DNA of 64,000 nt from Daedaleopsis sinensis (Eukaryota; Basidiomycota; Agaricomycetes; Polyporales; Polyporaceae), in contig CM066303.1 of NCBI GenBank assembly GCA_033807695.1, positions 744,001 through 808,000 of the forward strand, read 5' to 3'. Numbering within the stretch: position 1 is the stretch's first letter; each line of letters opens with the position of its first letter. Position numbers and translations under genes: made by a program. This document shows, one piece after another, positions 22,401-32,710 of this stretch. The notes under the pieces are model-generated. The model was not told the origin of the DNA and ran no database searches. It saw only the letters and a list, made by a program, of their open reading frames with translations.

Positions 22401-24097
22401 TTGGAGAGCTTGTCCTTGGCTGCGGAGTTGCCGTCGGCTGCGAGTGCGACGAGTGTGTTGTCGTTTGGAGTGATGACTTGATAGAGTCCACCATTTTCGG
22501 CGACGCGCGCGACAGTTGATCCGGACTTCCGGTGTACGAGATTGCAAACACCTTTTTCGATCAGGGTTGAGTAACCAGATTCGTCCGCGCGTTTGATGGA
22601 GACGAGCGCGAACACGACGGTAGGTGCATGTAAGACATTGTTGAGCGTCGCGCTGGTGCTGGTGCCGCCGTTCGGCATTTCAATGTGGACTTTTCCTTCG
22701 CCGATGGCGAGGAACTCATCGCCGTTCGCCGCGGTGATGGCGCGAGGTGGCTGAAGCGTCTTGTACTCGCTGAAGTGTTCCCTGTAAGGGAAGATGTGTC
22801 GCGTCGCGCCGCTGTCGTAAACTTCGACATAGTTGTGCTGTGGCGCGCTGCTCGCGAGCGCGGTCGTGTTCTGGAGTGCGATGAGGGAATGTTCGACGTG
22901 CGAGTCGTCCGAAACGTTCGCGCTTGTTCCTCCGGATGATCCGGTTCCGCCTCCGTTGTTATTGCCTCCTCGGCCTCTTTGATTTTGGAATTTGGGTCTC
23001 TGTCCCTCCATTCCTCCTCCCGGACGCCAGCACTTCGCTTTGATGTGGCCGGTCCTGCCACAGTTGTAGCACGTAATGGTGCCCGCCGCGAGTGCGTTGT
23101 CCGCCGAGGTCGTTGTGGTCATTGCGCGGCGATCGTACTCCTCGTTGAGGGTGAGTATCAACAGATGAACCGGAACTCCGATGTTCGTGAGCCGAGCGAG
23201 GTCCGCGAGCGATTGTACGCGTCCGTGGTATGAGTCCGGAATGCTCCCGGTGATGATCGCGGTGAACTCCGGGTCCGCGATGCGTCCTCCGATAGCCGCG
23301 AGGTTTTCCCGCTCTTTCTGGAGAAGCGCGAGATGCGCGCGCATATCTCCGCCGTCGGTGCATCGGGCGTTCTGCATGCGGGTGCGGATCGTGTTGGCGT
23401 ACATGGCAGATTTATCCTCGCATGTGTGAACGACTGATTCCCACAGCGCGGACGCGCTGGTAGCGTCCTTGACGTCTACAAAGAGATCCTCGCTAAGAGT
23501 TTCGTAGATTAGTGCGCGTGTGTCGGCTTCCTTGGTCTCCCATGCATAGAACTTCGTCTCTGCGGTTTCCAGGGCCTTCTCGTATTCATCGTCTGTCATC
23601 GCGCTGTATTGATCCATCTGAGGGGCTGCGGCTGCCGCCACTGTTGTTCCAGTGGTAGTGGCTGACGTCGTCGGTCCGGCGCTTGCTCCCGATCCTGCGT
23701 GCGTGCCTGTGGCTGAAGCCGCGGGTGCGGATGCAACCGTGGATGCGGGCGCACTTCCAGTTCCTGCTGCACTTGCCCCGGCGGTTGGTCCGCCGGCGGT
23801 TGATGCGCTTGTGGAGGTGGTTGAGGCGGCGGCGATGCCCGTCGGTGCTGCGGGTGTGGCTGTGCTTGATACAGCTGAAGGAGGGATGTGCGGCAGGTGA
23901 CAGGGGAAGGGAGGCGGCTGACCCGGTCGACGAGCTATGCCTCGGACATGCTGCATGAGTCCCTTTGCGGCAAGGATGGTGAGCATTCGTTCTCGGTAAA
24001 CAACCCAGTTGGAGCCATCGCTTGCGAGCTTTGGCAAGGTGTAGCGCGATGAAGTTTGGTTTGTCATTTTCTCTATGTCCTGTGAAGCAGGGCTCAT
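19415..24097 (-). CDS. Copia gag-pol polyprotein
   Basis: A single uninterrupted 1560-codon frame encoding all copia functions in canonical order. The gag region comes first, with an Ala/Thr/Ser-rich stretch at about residues 70-160. A CCHC zinc knuckle, CYNCGRTGHIKAKC, lies at about 343-355, and the aspartic protease DSGA motif at about 428. A GAG-pre-integrase segment follows (LEFHRIMGHVSLKNARELVD). The integrase core contains HSDGGGEF and a QQNGTAERANRDIAEKARAM stretch. The reverse transcriptase has SVDDLAITG at the catalytic turn (SVDD where YVDD is common). RNase H follows, with SSTEAEYIAIT and SDNKSAIELAKN. Translation may start at the first Met or at Met11. Integrase-before-RT order is diagnostic of Ty1/copia. 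No stop or frameshift is present. Confidence 0.95.
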   Translation of the reverse strand: MSPASQDIEKMTNQTSSRYTLPKLASDGSNWVVYRERMLTILAAKGLMQHVRGIARRPGQPPPFPCHLPHIPPSAVSSTATPAAPTGIAAASTTSTSASTAGGPTAGASAAGTGSAPASTVASAPAASATGTHAGSGASAGPTTSATTTGTTVAAAAAPQMDQYSAMTDDEYEKALETAETKFYAWETKEADTRALIYETLSEDLFVDVKDATSASALWESVVHTCEDKSAMYANTIRTRMQNARCTDGGDMRAHLALLQKERENLAAIGGRIADPEFTAIITGSIPDSYHGRVQSLADLARLTNIGVPVHLLILTLNEEYDRRAMTTTTSADNALAAGTITCYNCGRTGHIKAKCWRPGGGMEGQRPKFQNQRGRGGNNNGGGTGSSGGTSANVSDDSHVEHSLIALQNTTALASSAPQHNYVEVYDSGATRHIFPYREHFSEYKTLQPPRAITAANGDEFLAIGEGKVHIEMPNGGTSTSATLNNVLHAPTVVFALVSIKRADESGYSTLIEKGVCNLVHRKSGSTVARVAENGGLYQVITPNDNTLVALAADGNSAAKDKLSNLEFHRIMGHVSLKNARELVDKGYVDGIELRDRCTDVQCPICVQAKLTRKSVPKVAERASATEYGSATEYGDRINADSWEPGWTSLGGSRYASLYTDEATKWKDGFTYKTKNGAESAYQELEARLLTQHSKQIKWLHSDGGGEFIALRQHLKDRGTRFTTSIHDTPQQNGTAERANRDIAEKARAMRLDSGLPKTIWPYAYLHAIWIMNRSGHSALDGKSPFLVRYGIPPNLKGLRAFGSRVWVRVERPGKLDSRARTGYFVGFSNQHKDGILVYWPDKHNVTAERNLVFEDGSPAMAPPDVLSEGATVDGASSPDVGNPEQAPQPSPEATDTSDGDLTDPADNESGPGTQDTESDSDAYDTATETDDTTSSNGSSDHVVIEQQPQEEPSGRGHRIRMPSAKLRAIQSGLGSADGRGGKLPRGIAPGTIGVTAQMSEDIMGAVAALEMKQEHGSDATERGWGSEETRVLTMEAGEEPLTLKQARASKDWAKWQQAIQTEMDNLQEHGTYELVERPQDANIIGCKFVFRIKRDADGKVEKFKARAVAKGYAQKPGQDYFDTFAPVARLASIRTIFSIAARNGWDIIQMDVKSAYLNGELAETIYMEQPPGTAKSGEEHLVCKLRKTLYGLRQAGRGWYKTYCAAMAKLDMSKCESDHAVFYRHSGTSMSIVATSVDDLAITGTDDYIAQFRVGIKKHFSMTDIGKVGWILGIEVSRDMERSSLRLAQRSHIDTIVKRLHLEDAKSVSSPLDPGARLDKSQSPTTPEEIADMATIPYREGVGSLMYLAQGTRPDIAFPVHRLSQFMSNPGRAHWEALKRVVRYLIGTRELWLEYGRTREGLVGYSDSDWGTTDSSRHSVSGYVFTMDGGAISWSAKKQNVVALSSTEAEYIAITHATKEAIWLRALLAEAVDSDISNRAVRLYSDNKSAIELAKNNTFHACSKHIDIRFHFIREALEKEQVILGYRRTEDMPADAFTKALSRAKILHLQGLFGLRLV

Positions 24098-24101
24098 AAC
24101 C

Positions 24102-24556
24102 TGTTGAGGTTATAAGAGCGACTAAGCAATAAGCAGACAATTAGTCTCACGCGTTCTTTAGATGAACGTGTGTATTAGCTACCTAAGCAATAAGCAGACA
24201 ATTAGTCTGCATACAAAGGTAAGTAACTAAACGTATAACGCAGTGCGATATGGGGCTTACCTCACGCGTTCTTTAGATGAACGTGTGAGGAAGTGACCCC
24301 CGCAAGCCCTTGCTTTTATAGCTTGGCCTCCAGCCCTAATAATAACGAGGAGAATAGTAAAGTATACTCGATGAAGAGGATCCGAGTCGTGGGAAGGAGT
24401 TTGCAGATCGTGAGTGGGCGCTTCTAGTGCCTAAAGAGGAGGCGGCGTCTATGGAACGCCGCCTGGGCCCGACGAGGCTGCTGCGCTTGGTTTGAATCCG
24501 CACCTGCCTGTGCGTAAGGGCCCCGGACGATGTAAGCGACATCGTCATCCTCAACA
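24102..24556 (-). repeat. 5' LTR of the copia element
   Basis: 455 bp direct repeat of 18953-19407 with three substitutions. It retains the CpG form at all three variable sites. It holds the element's promoter, reading on the minus strand. Confidence 0.93.
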
Positions 24557-24617
24557 TCCCATCCTCGGTGTCCGTGCGCGCTCGCTTCCTGGCTACGCGT
24601 GCCGACATGCCCGTCAC
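24557..24617 (-). pseudogene. Severed N-terminus of BTB/POZ protein 2
   Basis: Twenty codons encoding MTGMSARVARKRARTDTEDG and then a partial codon, cut by the copia element at 24556. The basic KRAR motif followed by TDTEDG mirrors the KRARPNSEDD start of BTB protein 1. This supports the assignment and the frame across the insertion. Confidence 0.75.
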
Positions 24618-24619
24618 TA

Positions 24620-25248
24620 TCCGCCAGGAATCGGTTTGTGACTAGCAGCTTTTTGACGATGTCCTAGCTTGAGTCGGCAGAAGAATTGCGCGAGCGCTGA
24701 TGCCTTGCAAGTGGTGTGTTGAGAGAGTGTGTGGTTGGAGGAGATGGAGAGCGGCGAGTAGCAGGGGGCGCGGGGCGAAAAATGAGCCTGTCGTGTTACC
24801 GCAGCAATGTCTACGCGTTGGTGTGACACGCGCACACGTGATCGTGACTTGTCGCATCAGTCGCGCGTACTCTCGCGTACTCCGAGCTCGACGAGCGAGT
24901 CATGGTAGTGAGTGACCAGCCGAGACTCGGAGAGCTGCTGCTAGGTATTTAGTTAGCTAAGACTAAACCACGTCTTACTATCAGGTCGATAACCGTGGCT
25001 GTCACCCATACGCTCAGGTCCTCGGCGACCACTAGTGCGCCCAGAAAGTTGCCAGCACTATAATACTCGACAAATTCGTCTAGGAGTAAGCCCTAGTAAG
25101 CCATATAGTATCATCATGATGTTTTATAGAGTGCCACGCTCCCAGGGGAATACACGGATCTCTTTACCTAGCTTTTCGACAGTCAACTTGACAACTCCGT
25201 CAGCTCCAGAGATATATGACCCCTGCGGAATTCAGTAGAGGGCTAGGA
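24620..25248. other. Former 5' region of BTB gene 2
   Basis: No gene is supported. It presumably holds the old minus-strand promoter of BTB gene 2 and the 3' flank of the F-box gene. No repeat was recognised. Confidence 0.4.
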
Positions 25249-28200
25249 TCACTCGACGAGATCACACACCTCGAATTGCGCTTCATCGATCTGCACGCGT
25301 CGGATTTCACTTGTGCTTTGGATCATCGCCTCTGCAATCTCCCGTGCATCTAGTTGATCGAGTCGCCCTCGCTTGATATTGTGGACCTGGAATCCAACGG
25401 TATGCAGATGTCGAGCTTCCCTGGAGTACTCTGGAAAGGCTCCCTTCACAGCGCCAATCTGGTCAGTTTGAAACGAAGCATAACGCTCCCCCGGAAGTAC
25501 ATACCACGGTGTGTAGCGAGACAGCAACATACAGCTCCTCGAGATGCGTGCACATCTTACAGAGCATCCTCAGAGCAGTCCTGCCCACGAAGCACTCCCT
25601 CATGTCGAGAACACGCAAATCCTGCGCGTGCCTAGCAGCGAGATGCTCCAGTAGCGGGTCAAACGTCAAGGCCGGCCCCCCAGGCATCACATGTTCAGGT
25701 ATTAGGCGGAGAGACCGAAGTGGTGCGTACGAGATGACACCGTGACGGCGGATCCATTTGTACAGGTGCGCAGCGTCGGTCCTCGTCAAGACGGGGATAT
25801 AGTGCACCGTAAAATGGTGAAGGTGTGTTAATCGGGGCGTAATTGAGGGTCGCAGTTGCTGGCATGAATCAATCATCAGCCTCTGATGTCATATCAGACC
25901 CGAGTCTAAACGAGCTGGACATACAAGGTAGTACCGAAACTCGAGGTTCTCGAGATTGGGCAGGTCGGACCAGAATTTGAAGACATTGTCGTCTGTGAGA
26001 GAGTAGGACAGTCCCAGGGCAAAGGAAGTCGTGTCCTGTAAAGGTTGAAGGAAGGAGCGTAGCACACCTGGAGTGACCGATCCACAGCTGTTCTACACCC
26101 AAATAATAAGCGAGATGTTATGTGTGCGAGTCTTCGAAGACTCAAATCTCGGAGAGACACTCACCATAAGATGAAGCTTCCGAAGTGTAGGGCGGAGCTC
26201 ATCTAGCCACTCAGGCAAGAGCTGCAGGATAGCACGGCTCGGGGAGATGATCGTGAGGCTTTCGAGACCACGCAGCTGCGCGAGAATGGGAGCCTGATCC
26301 TCGTGTGTGTATGACGCATTGACGGTGAGGTGTCGCAGCACAGGGAGATTGACGAGCAAAGGCAAGATATCTGTGAAGATGCTCTCGTGGTACCACTTAG
26401 GTGCGAGTACGAGAGTTTGGATGTTCGGCCACGACTTGATAGCCACTTTAAGTTGAGCAGACAATTTGTTGATTGGCGGCGGCCAAGGCGAGAGAAAACC
26501 TAGAGATTTGGCCATCGCGAATAAGTCAATAAGCAGTAAGTCGTTACGCAGTGTGATTCTCACCGCTAACTTCCATGCGCCTAGTAACCAGTGAGGTGTT
26601 ATGAGGTAGGCGAGATGATGCGAAAAATCCTTCCTGCGGATATATAGCATTGTATCAAGAGACATTAGAGCGCAATGCAGGGAAGGATTACCACAAATTC
26701 ATTCTTCTTCTTCAAGTCCAGAGCATAACTGAATGCAGGGGAGTACGTAACTGTCCGATACAGACACGGCGGGCACGGCGCCAGAATCCGTGCGAGAAAA
26801 TGATCATATAATGCTGTCCCCAGCTAAGCTCGCAACGACATTGTCTGTACATTATTCCCCCAAGACTATGTGACATCCGCCACTGATTCCGATGTCATTT
26901 TATGCAGGTCAAAAGGAGACATTCGGACTGAGATAAAGGAAGTCGAGAAATGATCAAAGTATGCTGCGTTCAACCAGTTTTTTCTTTAGCAGATAATGAT
27001 GCTCCATATGTTTCCTTTCAGTAACATTTTCTCGCACTTCTACGCCCCGGATAAATGCAGCCTATTCTGGCATCATTTGTCAAAGACCAAAATTGCTGCG
27101 GGACTTTACCTTTATAAGTCAGCTTTATGGCCGAAAAATGCTCATCTCAGCTGAGATTTTCTGTAGGTGAGCAAGTTGCATTCTGAGGGACAGAAAATGT
27201 CACTATATAGAATGTCGCCTTTTCTCGTCATGAAAATTCCAAGCAGACGCTGCATAATGCCTGCATTTAACCAACATTTTCTGATGCAGAGAATTGTGCC
27301 TAGACATCGCACCGCACGCCGCCGCAGCACACGCCGCCACACCGCACGCCGATACATCGCAGCGCTTTGCGGCTCACCACAGCCGACAAGGCGCGACTAC
27401 TCTACAAGGCTGCACACCACACCGCGCGACGGTCCCGGACGGCGGCTCGACACCTCCACACCGCGCACTACTACTACCGATGACTTCCTATCCATGCTAT
27501 TCCACGCATATATTGTGTTGTCGAAAGGTATGTGTATCTTTTCACATCGACCCACGTCGACCGGCTTCTGACGTGCAGATAGACCTGTTCACGATGGTCC
27601 ATGGGGCTGTGGGGGACGCCACAGTCGTTGCGCAAACCCGCTCGGCACAGCGCGCACGGCCCGCCCTGCGAAGCATTGCGACAGCACAAAAAGCTCCGTA
27701 CGATGCAACGCAACAGTACACAGGGCTCCGGAGGACGAACCGCGATATCGTGATGCGCCGCCCCGCGACACACTACGACAGCGCCAAAAGCCCCGAACGA
27801 CAACCGCACAGGGCTCCGGACCACAAATCGCGAAAGTACACGGGGCCTCGGATGACTCCCATGTCCTCTGAGGCTCCGCGCTGCGCTCGTGACGCTTGTC
27901 GAAGACGCGGCGTCCGCCCAAAGTCTGTCGTGACGTGTTGCCCCGCGACGCACTACGACAGCGCGAAAGGGCTCCGGACGACGTATCGCGACAGTACATG
28001 GGGCGTCGTCCGGAGCCTTGTCGCGCTCTCGTAGTGCGTCGCGGGGCGGCGCATCACGATATCGCGGTTCGTCCTCCGGAGCCCTGTGTACTGTTGCGTT
28101 GCATCGTACGGAGCTTTTTGTGCTGTCGCAATGCTTCGCAGGGCGGGCCGTGCGCGCTGTGCCGAGCGGGTTTGCGCAACGACCGTGGCGTCCCCCACAG

Positions 28201-29185
28201 CCCCATGGACCATCGTGAACAGGTCTATCTGCACGTCAGAAGCCGGTCGACGTGGGTCGATGTGAAAAGATACACATACCTTTCGACAACACAATATATG
28301 CGTGGAATAGCATGGATAGGAAGTCATCGGTAGTAGTAGTGCGCGGTGTGGAGGTGTCGAGCCGCCGTCCGGGACCGTCGCGCGGTGTGGTGTGCAGCCT
28401 TGTAGAGTAGTCGCGCCTTGTCGGCTGTGGTGAGCCGCAAAGCGCTGCGATGTATCGGCGTGCGGTGTGGCGGCGTGTGCTGCGGCGGCGTGCGGTGCGA
28501 TGTCTAGGCACAATTCTCTGCATCAGAAAATGTTGGTTAAATGCAGGCATTATGCAGCGTCTGCTTGGAATTTTCATGACGAGAAAAGGCGACATTCTAT
28601 ATAGTGACATTTTCTGTCCCTCAGAATGCAACTTGCTCACCTACAGAAAATCTCAGCTGAGATGAGCATTTTTCGGCCATAAAGCTGACTTATAAAGGTA
28701 AAGTCCCGCAGCAATTTTGGTCTTTGACAAATGATGCCAGAATAGGCTGCATTTATCCGGGGCGTAGAAGTGCGAGAAAATGTTACTGAAAGGAAACATA
28801 TGGAGCATCATTATCTGCTAAAGAAAAAACTGGTTGAACGCAGCATACTTTGATCATTTCTCGACTTCCTTTATCTCAGTCCGAATGTCTCCTTTTGACC
28901 TGCATAAAATGACATCGGAATCAGTGGCGGATGTCACATAGTCTTGGGGGAATAATGTACAGACAATGTCGTTGCGAGCTTAGCTGGGGACAGCATTATA
29001 TGATCATTTTCTCGCACGGATTCTGGCGCCGTGCCCGCCGTGAGATAGGTCGCCGCGTCTTTGAAAGTCCGGTCGACAAGAGAGCACCAGTATAGAGACA
29101 GGTAGTCGTCGCGAAGGAAGTCGAGGATATGCATCAACAGGTCATAGGGGACTGCACCAGTGTGCAATGGCGTGTCCATTCTCAA
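25249..29185 (-). pseudogene. F-box/LRR-like protein, split by a foldback element
   Basis: The N-terminus (29185-29043) has an F-box-like MDTPLHTGAVPYDLLMHILD and LSLYWCSLVDRTFKDAATYL. A 2278 bp inverted-repeat element then interrupts codon 47-48. Coding resumes at 26764 with YRTVTYSPAFSYALDLKKKN. Further exons are 26633-26564, 26499-26165, 26092-25925, 25858-25505 and 25458-25249, all GT-AG with matching phase. They encode leucine-rich segments such as SWPNIQTLVLAPKW and LPVLRHLTVNASYT. Deleting the element and one AGA target copy gives exactly 450 codons. F-box proteins recruit substrates to SCF ubiquitin ligases; the partner is unknown. Apart from the insertion I see no damage. Confidence 0.82.
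26765..29042. mobile_element. 2278 bp foldback (long inverted-repeat) transposon
   Basis: The left arm starts CACGGCGGGCACGGCGCC at 26765 and the right arm is its reverse complement ending at 29042. Arms of about 1.0 kb pair base for base with no indels (coordinates sum to 55807 throughout) and only rare mismatches, for example near 27621. A loop of about 250 bp carries further short internal repeats (CACTACGACAGCGC-like). AGA triplets at 26762-26764 and 29043-29045 form the target duplication. CAC/GTG ends and a 3 bp duplication resemble CACTA-type elements. The mirror-image frames inside are not convincing genes, so it is non-autonomous. Confidence 0.9.
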
Positions 29186-29505
29186 AACTTGTCAGCTTAT
29201 TGAGGTGAGCCCGTTGAGTTCAGGTTGTAGTTGTGAGAAGGATTGTGGCAGAGACTCTGCACACGACACGACTTCACCACGAGGCTACTTAATCAGTCGC
29301 TCATTCGGGCCGGACCTCCGCATACGACTGCGGTACAAACCTTTGCGAACAGCTGGCTCACCCGGTTGGTGCGTCGTCAACTCCGATTAACACTGATATA
29401 TAGGCATAATGTACGGGTGGTTGGCAATGGAAGAACAGAGATAGTAGAATCGGTCGCTTGCAGACTCGGATCATCCGACTGATGCACGACGATCAAAGGC
29501 TCACC

Positions 29506-31641
29506 TCAGGTTAATCCCCAGCCCGGGACTGACAAACCAAACTGCGACGGCAATGAAGTCCAAACCTCCCGCCGGCCCGTCTTCTGGCGTTCCCGCACAG
29601 TCGCTACACACCCCGCGCAGAGCCCCTTCAAGAAAACACCCATCGTTTCCGCGGTATACGCCAGGAGCGGGTTCGGGCTCTTCTTGGCCGAGACGACCAT
29701 GGTCGACACTGTCGCGAGCATGTCCAGCCCCGCGCACTTGCACGACGCGCTCTTGCAGCTCTCCACGAGCGGCGGCGAGAAGTAGCACATGACCATCAGG
29801 AACGTCTGCTGGACGAGCTTCCGGTCGATGCACAGGCCAAGGTCTTCCGCGGAGAGCCGCTCGACCTCGCTGTCGCTGTAGGTCATCCCCTTTGTTGCGT
29901 CCGCGCTGAGCATGGTGCACAGCCAAAGGGCAGTGGGGAGCATGCGCGTTTCGCCGGTCAGACGGGCAAGATTGACCACGCCGATCGCGTTGTTGGGCCT
30001 CCTCTCGGCCCAAGCATGCACGGAGCTCTATTACACCCCCGACATCACACTGGTACATCGCCGACACCATCGCCGACAGCAGCCCGATAAACCTCACTTC
30101 ACACACCTTCCCCTCCTATTCCTATCCACACGTTCTACCAGCAGTGCACCCCCGACGCTCCCCTTGCATCGGCGCAGCACCGAGATTCAGTGGCCGACAG
30201 TAGTATCACCGACATCGGCACCCACCAGACAGGTTCGGCGGTCTGTGCAGACAACACAGCCGAGGGCTGTTCGGCGATGTGCAGGGCACAGCCACTATGG
30301 GTCTAGAGCTATAGACACAGGCCTCTGGGTCTCGGCCCGGTATCTCCAGCAGTATCACGTGTTCGGCGGTATGCCGATGCATCGGAGATCAGTAGCTTAG
30401 TTGTGGTCTGTATATCTTTAGAGTAGGTGCCTCAGGAATCAAGCTTCCCCCTTGGCCCCGGCAGTGTTCAGTTCTCAGTGATGCTAGCAGGGTCTAGACT
30501 TCTTGCCGATGCCTTTTCCATTGCCGATATCGTGTTTCCACTCGCCGACATCGGGTTTCCACTCGCCGACATCGGGTTTCCACTCGCCGACACTGTGCGC
30601 TTATCGGCACTCTTCTTATGCCTGACTCTTTATTGCACATACTGCCATCCCTTCCCCGACGCTTCCCCCGACGCTTCCCCCGACGCTTTCCCCGATGGTT
30701 TCCCCGATACGTTCCCCGACGCTTTCCCCAATGGTTTCCCCGACACTTTCCCCGACACTTCCCCCAACGCTTCCCCCGATGGTTCCCCCGATGCTCGCCC
30801 CGATGCACTCCCTGATACGTTCCCCGACACACTCCCCGACACGTTCCCTGACACACTCCCCGCAGGGCTCGCCAGTGGCCTTTCGGCGCTCTGCGCACTC
30901 TTCGTCGATGGTTTGATGCTTGCCTGGTGCGTTGCCCTGGTTGGGAATCAGCTGGACTCCCTCCTTCTTTTTGTTTTCCTGTGGTCTTTTGGTTGGGTAC
31001 AGCCTTAGATCTACAGTAGACGCATCAGCGTAGGACCAATTGAATCCTGACCCCAGGGGAAGCCAGTGAGTGTGCGTTTCCCAGCGGTCAAACTTGTGGG
31101 TGAAGTGGTCTTGGAGATAGTCTATCGCGTGTCCCAGGAGATGGCTCATCTGGTACTTGTGCCCGAGACGGACGCAGGCAGCAAGAGCCTCGAAGTTGGG
31201 GTATGGGGGCTGCTGCTTGAAGAAGCTATGGTGCATCATGTTAGCACCGCTCGACGTTGTGAATAACCACAAGGTGGCGGACCTGTATTCCTCCTTCGGC
31301 ATAAACAGCCGGAAAATGTTGCGCCAATCCCGAGCTGAGTCGCCGGCAAGATCAACAATCGGGCAGGTGCTAGTACGGGCAGGGTCCGGTATGGTGGCGG
31401 GCTGAGGAAACGACAGCATATCGTTGAAGACAGGGAAACGTTCGGCGAGCAGCCCCTTGTACACACAGAACTCGATATCCTGAACGATGAGAATAATTGT
31501 GCCATCTGAAAACCAGAACTCTGCGTCCTTCTTCCGTGTTCCATTAAGTCGAATATGGCCAACGGAGGTCGTAGTTCGCGCTACGGCCGATGAAGGAGGC
31601 GAGCCTGTGTGCGAGTTGGTGCTTCCCTTTACACTAGACAT
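29506..31641 (-). pseudogene. BTB/POZ-domain protein 3, split by a repeat-rich insertion
   Basis: Exon 1 (31641-31283) encodes MSSVKGSTNSHT and the BTB core FWFSDGTIILIVQDIEFCVY. A 57 bp intron with GT-AG ends follows. Exon 2 (from 31225) encodes PNFEALAACVRLGHKYQM and HFTHKFDRWETHTHWLP. At about 31005 foreign sequence begins. The remaining C-terminal part resumes near 30025 with VHAWAERRPNNAIGVVNLAR and ends LPSQFGLSVPGWGLT at the stop near 29506. The three parts align in order with BTB proteins 1 and 2. The intact protein would have been of similar size. The frame through the insertion reads into repeats, so the protein is broken. Confidence 0.75.
30026..31005. mobile_element. Repeat-rich insertion in BTB gene 3 (ends approximate)
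   Basis: About 1 kb of sequence absent from the BTB paralogues. It contains many CCGACA/CCGACG motifs, three near-perfect 21 bp direct repeats of TTTCCACTCGCCGACATCGGG type (30536-30597), and a minisatellite of 12 bp units, CTTCCCCCGACG and variants (about 30648-30870). The outer ends CTATTACACCCCC and, inverted, CTACTGTAGATC are only weakly alike. I could not define a target duplication. It is probably a non-autonomous DNA transposon with subterminal repeats; the superfamily is undetermined. Confidence 0.55.
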
Positions 31642-31699
31642 TAGGTCCGCTCGATGCGATCTGTCAGGTAGCATACAAGTTGAGTAAGCTTTGGGGTGT

Positions 31700-32710
31700 A
31701 GGGAATGGGCGACGAGGAACTTACACTAAGATACTCTGTAGACAGTGTAGTAGCACGTTGAGAGGTGATAGAGGGCAGCGTGGCTGGGGCAGCCAAGTTT
31801 CCAAACGGAGGAGATAACTGAGATACATACGTCGATTACGCCAATATGCGTGAATGGCTCTTTGATTAAGACTTCAAATAGTTTTGAGGTTGAGAACAAT
31901 CGCCTTGGATGTATCTTTTCAAATCGATCGGCAACAAACGACACAATATTCATTAAAGCACGTACTGTGTCTTCATAGTCCTGCTCACTGTAAGGAGGAT
32001 GTGCGCGAAGACTCCGCGGTCTTCAGGCTCTAGATCTCCACTGTAGAGACACCATTTGAGGGATTTCGATCCAATGCCCGGTTCAGCCTGGAAGGGCCCG
32101 GGGTTGGGAACCGAGTCTGACTCTCGTCATTCGTAGCACCCCTCGGATATGCACCTTTTCTACAGTCTGGAGCATTAGTAACTGCGCTGGGGCAGCTGAC
32201 AGAGGGATAAGAATGTAGTTCAACGTACTACTATATGGCTCGAAGGGTCAAGGTGTTGCGTCCAGCGAAGTTGTGACCCCTCCCGGGCCCCTCCCCACTT
32301 CAGTGAGTGTCTCCATAGCCAGTGTTCGTGTTTTGCGCAGCATACAACGTCAATGTTTCAAGGGCAAGACAGAGTGAGGTTGTCTTTCAAGCTTCCGTGA
32401 TCTGGAGGAGATGGAGGAGGAGGCTGTCTTCCGACTCAGGCGGACGCGCGGTGTCGTAGGAGTCAGGAGTGATGTTACATCCGCGTTACGTCACGCGTTT
32501 AAGTCACCCCGTGACTGGCCAGCTGGCAGAGTGAGCACTAGCAGTGAGCGCTTGAGCCCTTGTTCTTTGTCTCGTCACCGTCACGATCTCAGTACCGCAG
32601 CTACTACCACCCCAAGTCCCCGGAGAGTCTTGCGCGCGTGCATGCCACGGCCTAACTCCCGGTTCGCTACTCCCTACACGGGTCTATTCTGCATGCACTC
32701 ACTCTGATCA
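31700..32710. other. Spacer with no supported gene
   Basis: It lies between the divergent BTB gene 3 and the BTB fragment at 32711. Frames are short and unconvincing. If BTB gene 4 had a BTB domain it should lie here, but none is recognisable on the plus strand. Confidence 0.45.

Larger units (their letters stand above)
18953..24556 (-). mobile_element. Complete Ty1/copia LTR retrotransposon
   Basis: A 5604 bp element with 455 bp LTRs (18953-19407 and 24102-24556), TG...CA ends and a perfect 5 bp target duplication TCCCA. The coding strand is minus, so the right LTR is the 5' LTR. A GGTTATGAGCCC stretch follows the 5' LTR directly and is the likely primer-binding site. A purine-rich TTTGAGGGGGCG precedes the 3' LTR. 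The LTRs differ at three positions only, and the single gag-pol frame is open throughout, so it is a young and possibly still competent insertion. It sits in the first coding exon of BTB gene 2. Confidence 0.95.

Noticed and set aside
27167..28640. Mirror-image open frames of 134-246 codons inside the foldback element
   Set aside because: They occur identically on both arms, are Arg/His/Thr-rich, show no domain, and are explained by the inverted repeat.
30427..31008. A 193-codon plus frame with FPDAFPDGFPDT repeats, and minus frames rich in GESVGE
   Set aside because: Both are readings of the 12 bp minisatellite in the BTB gene 3 insertion.
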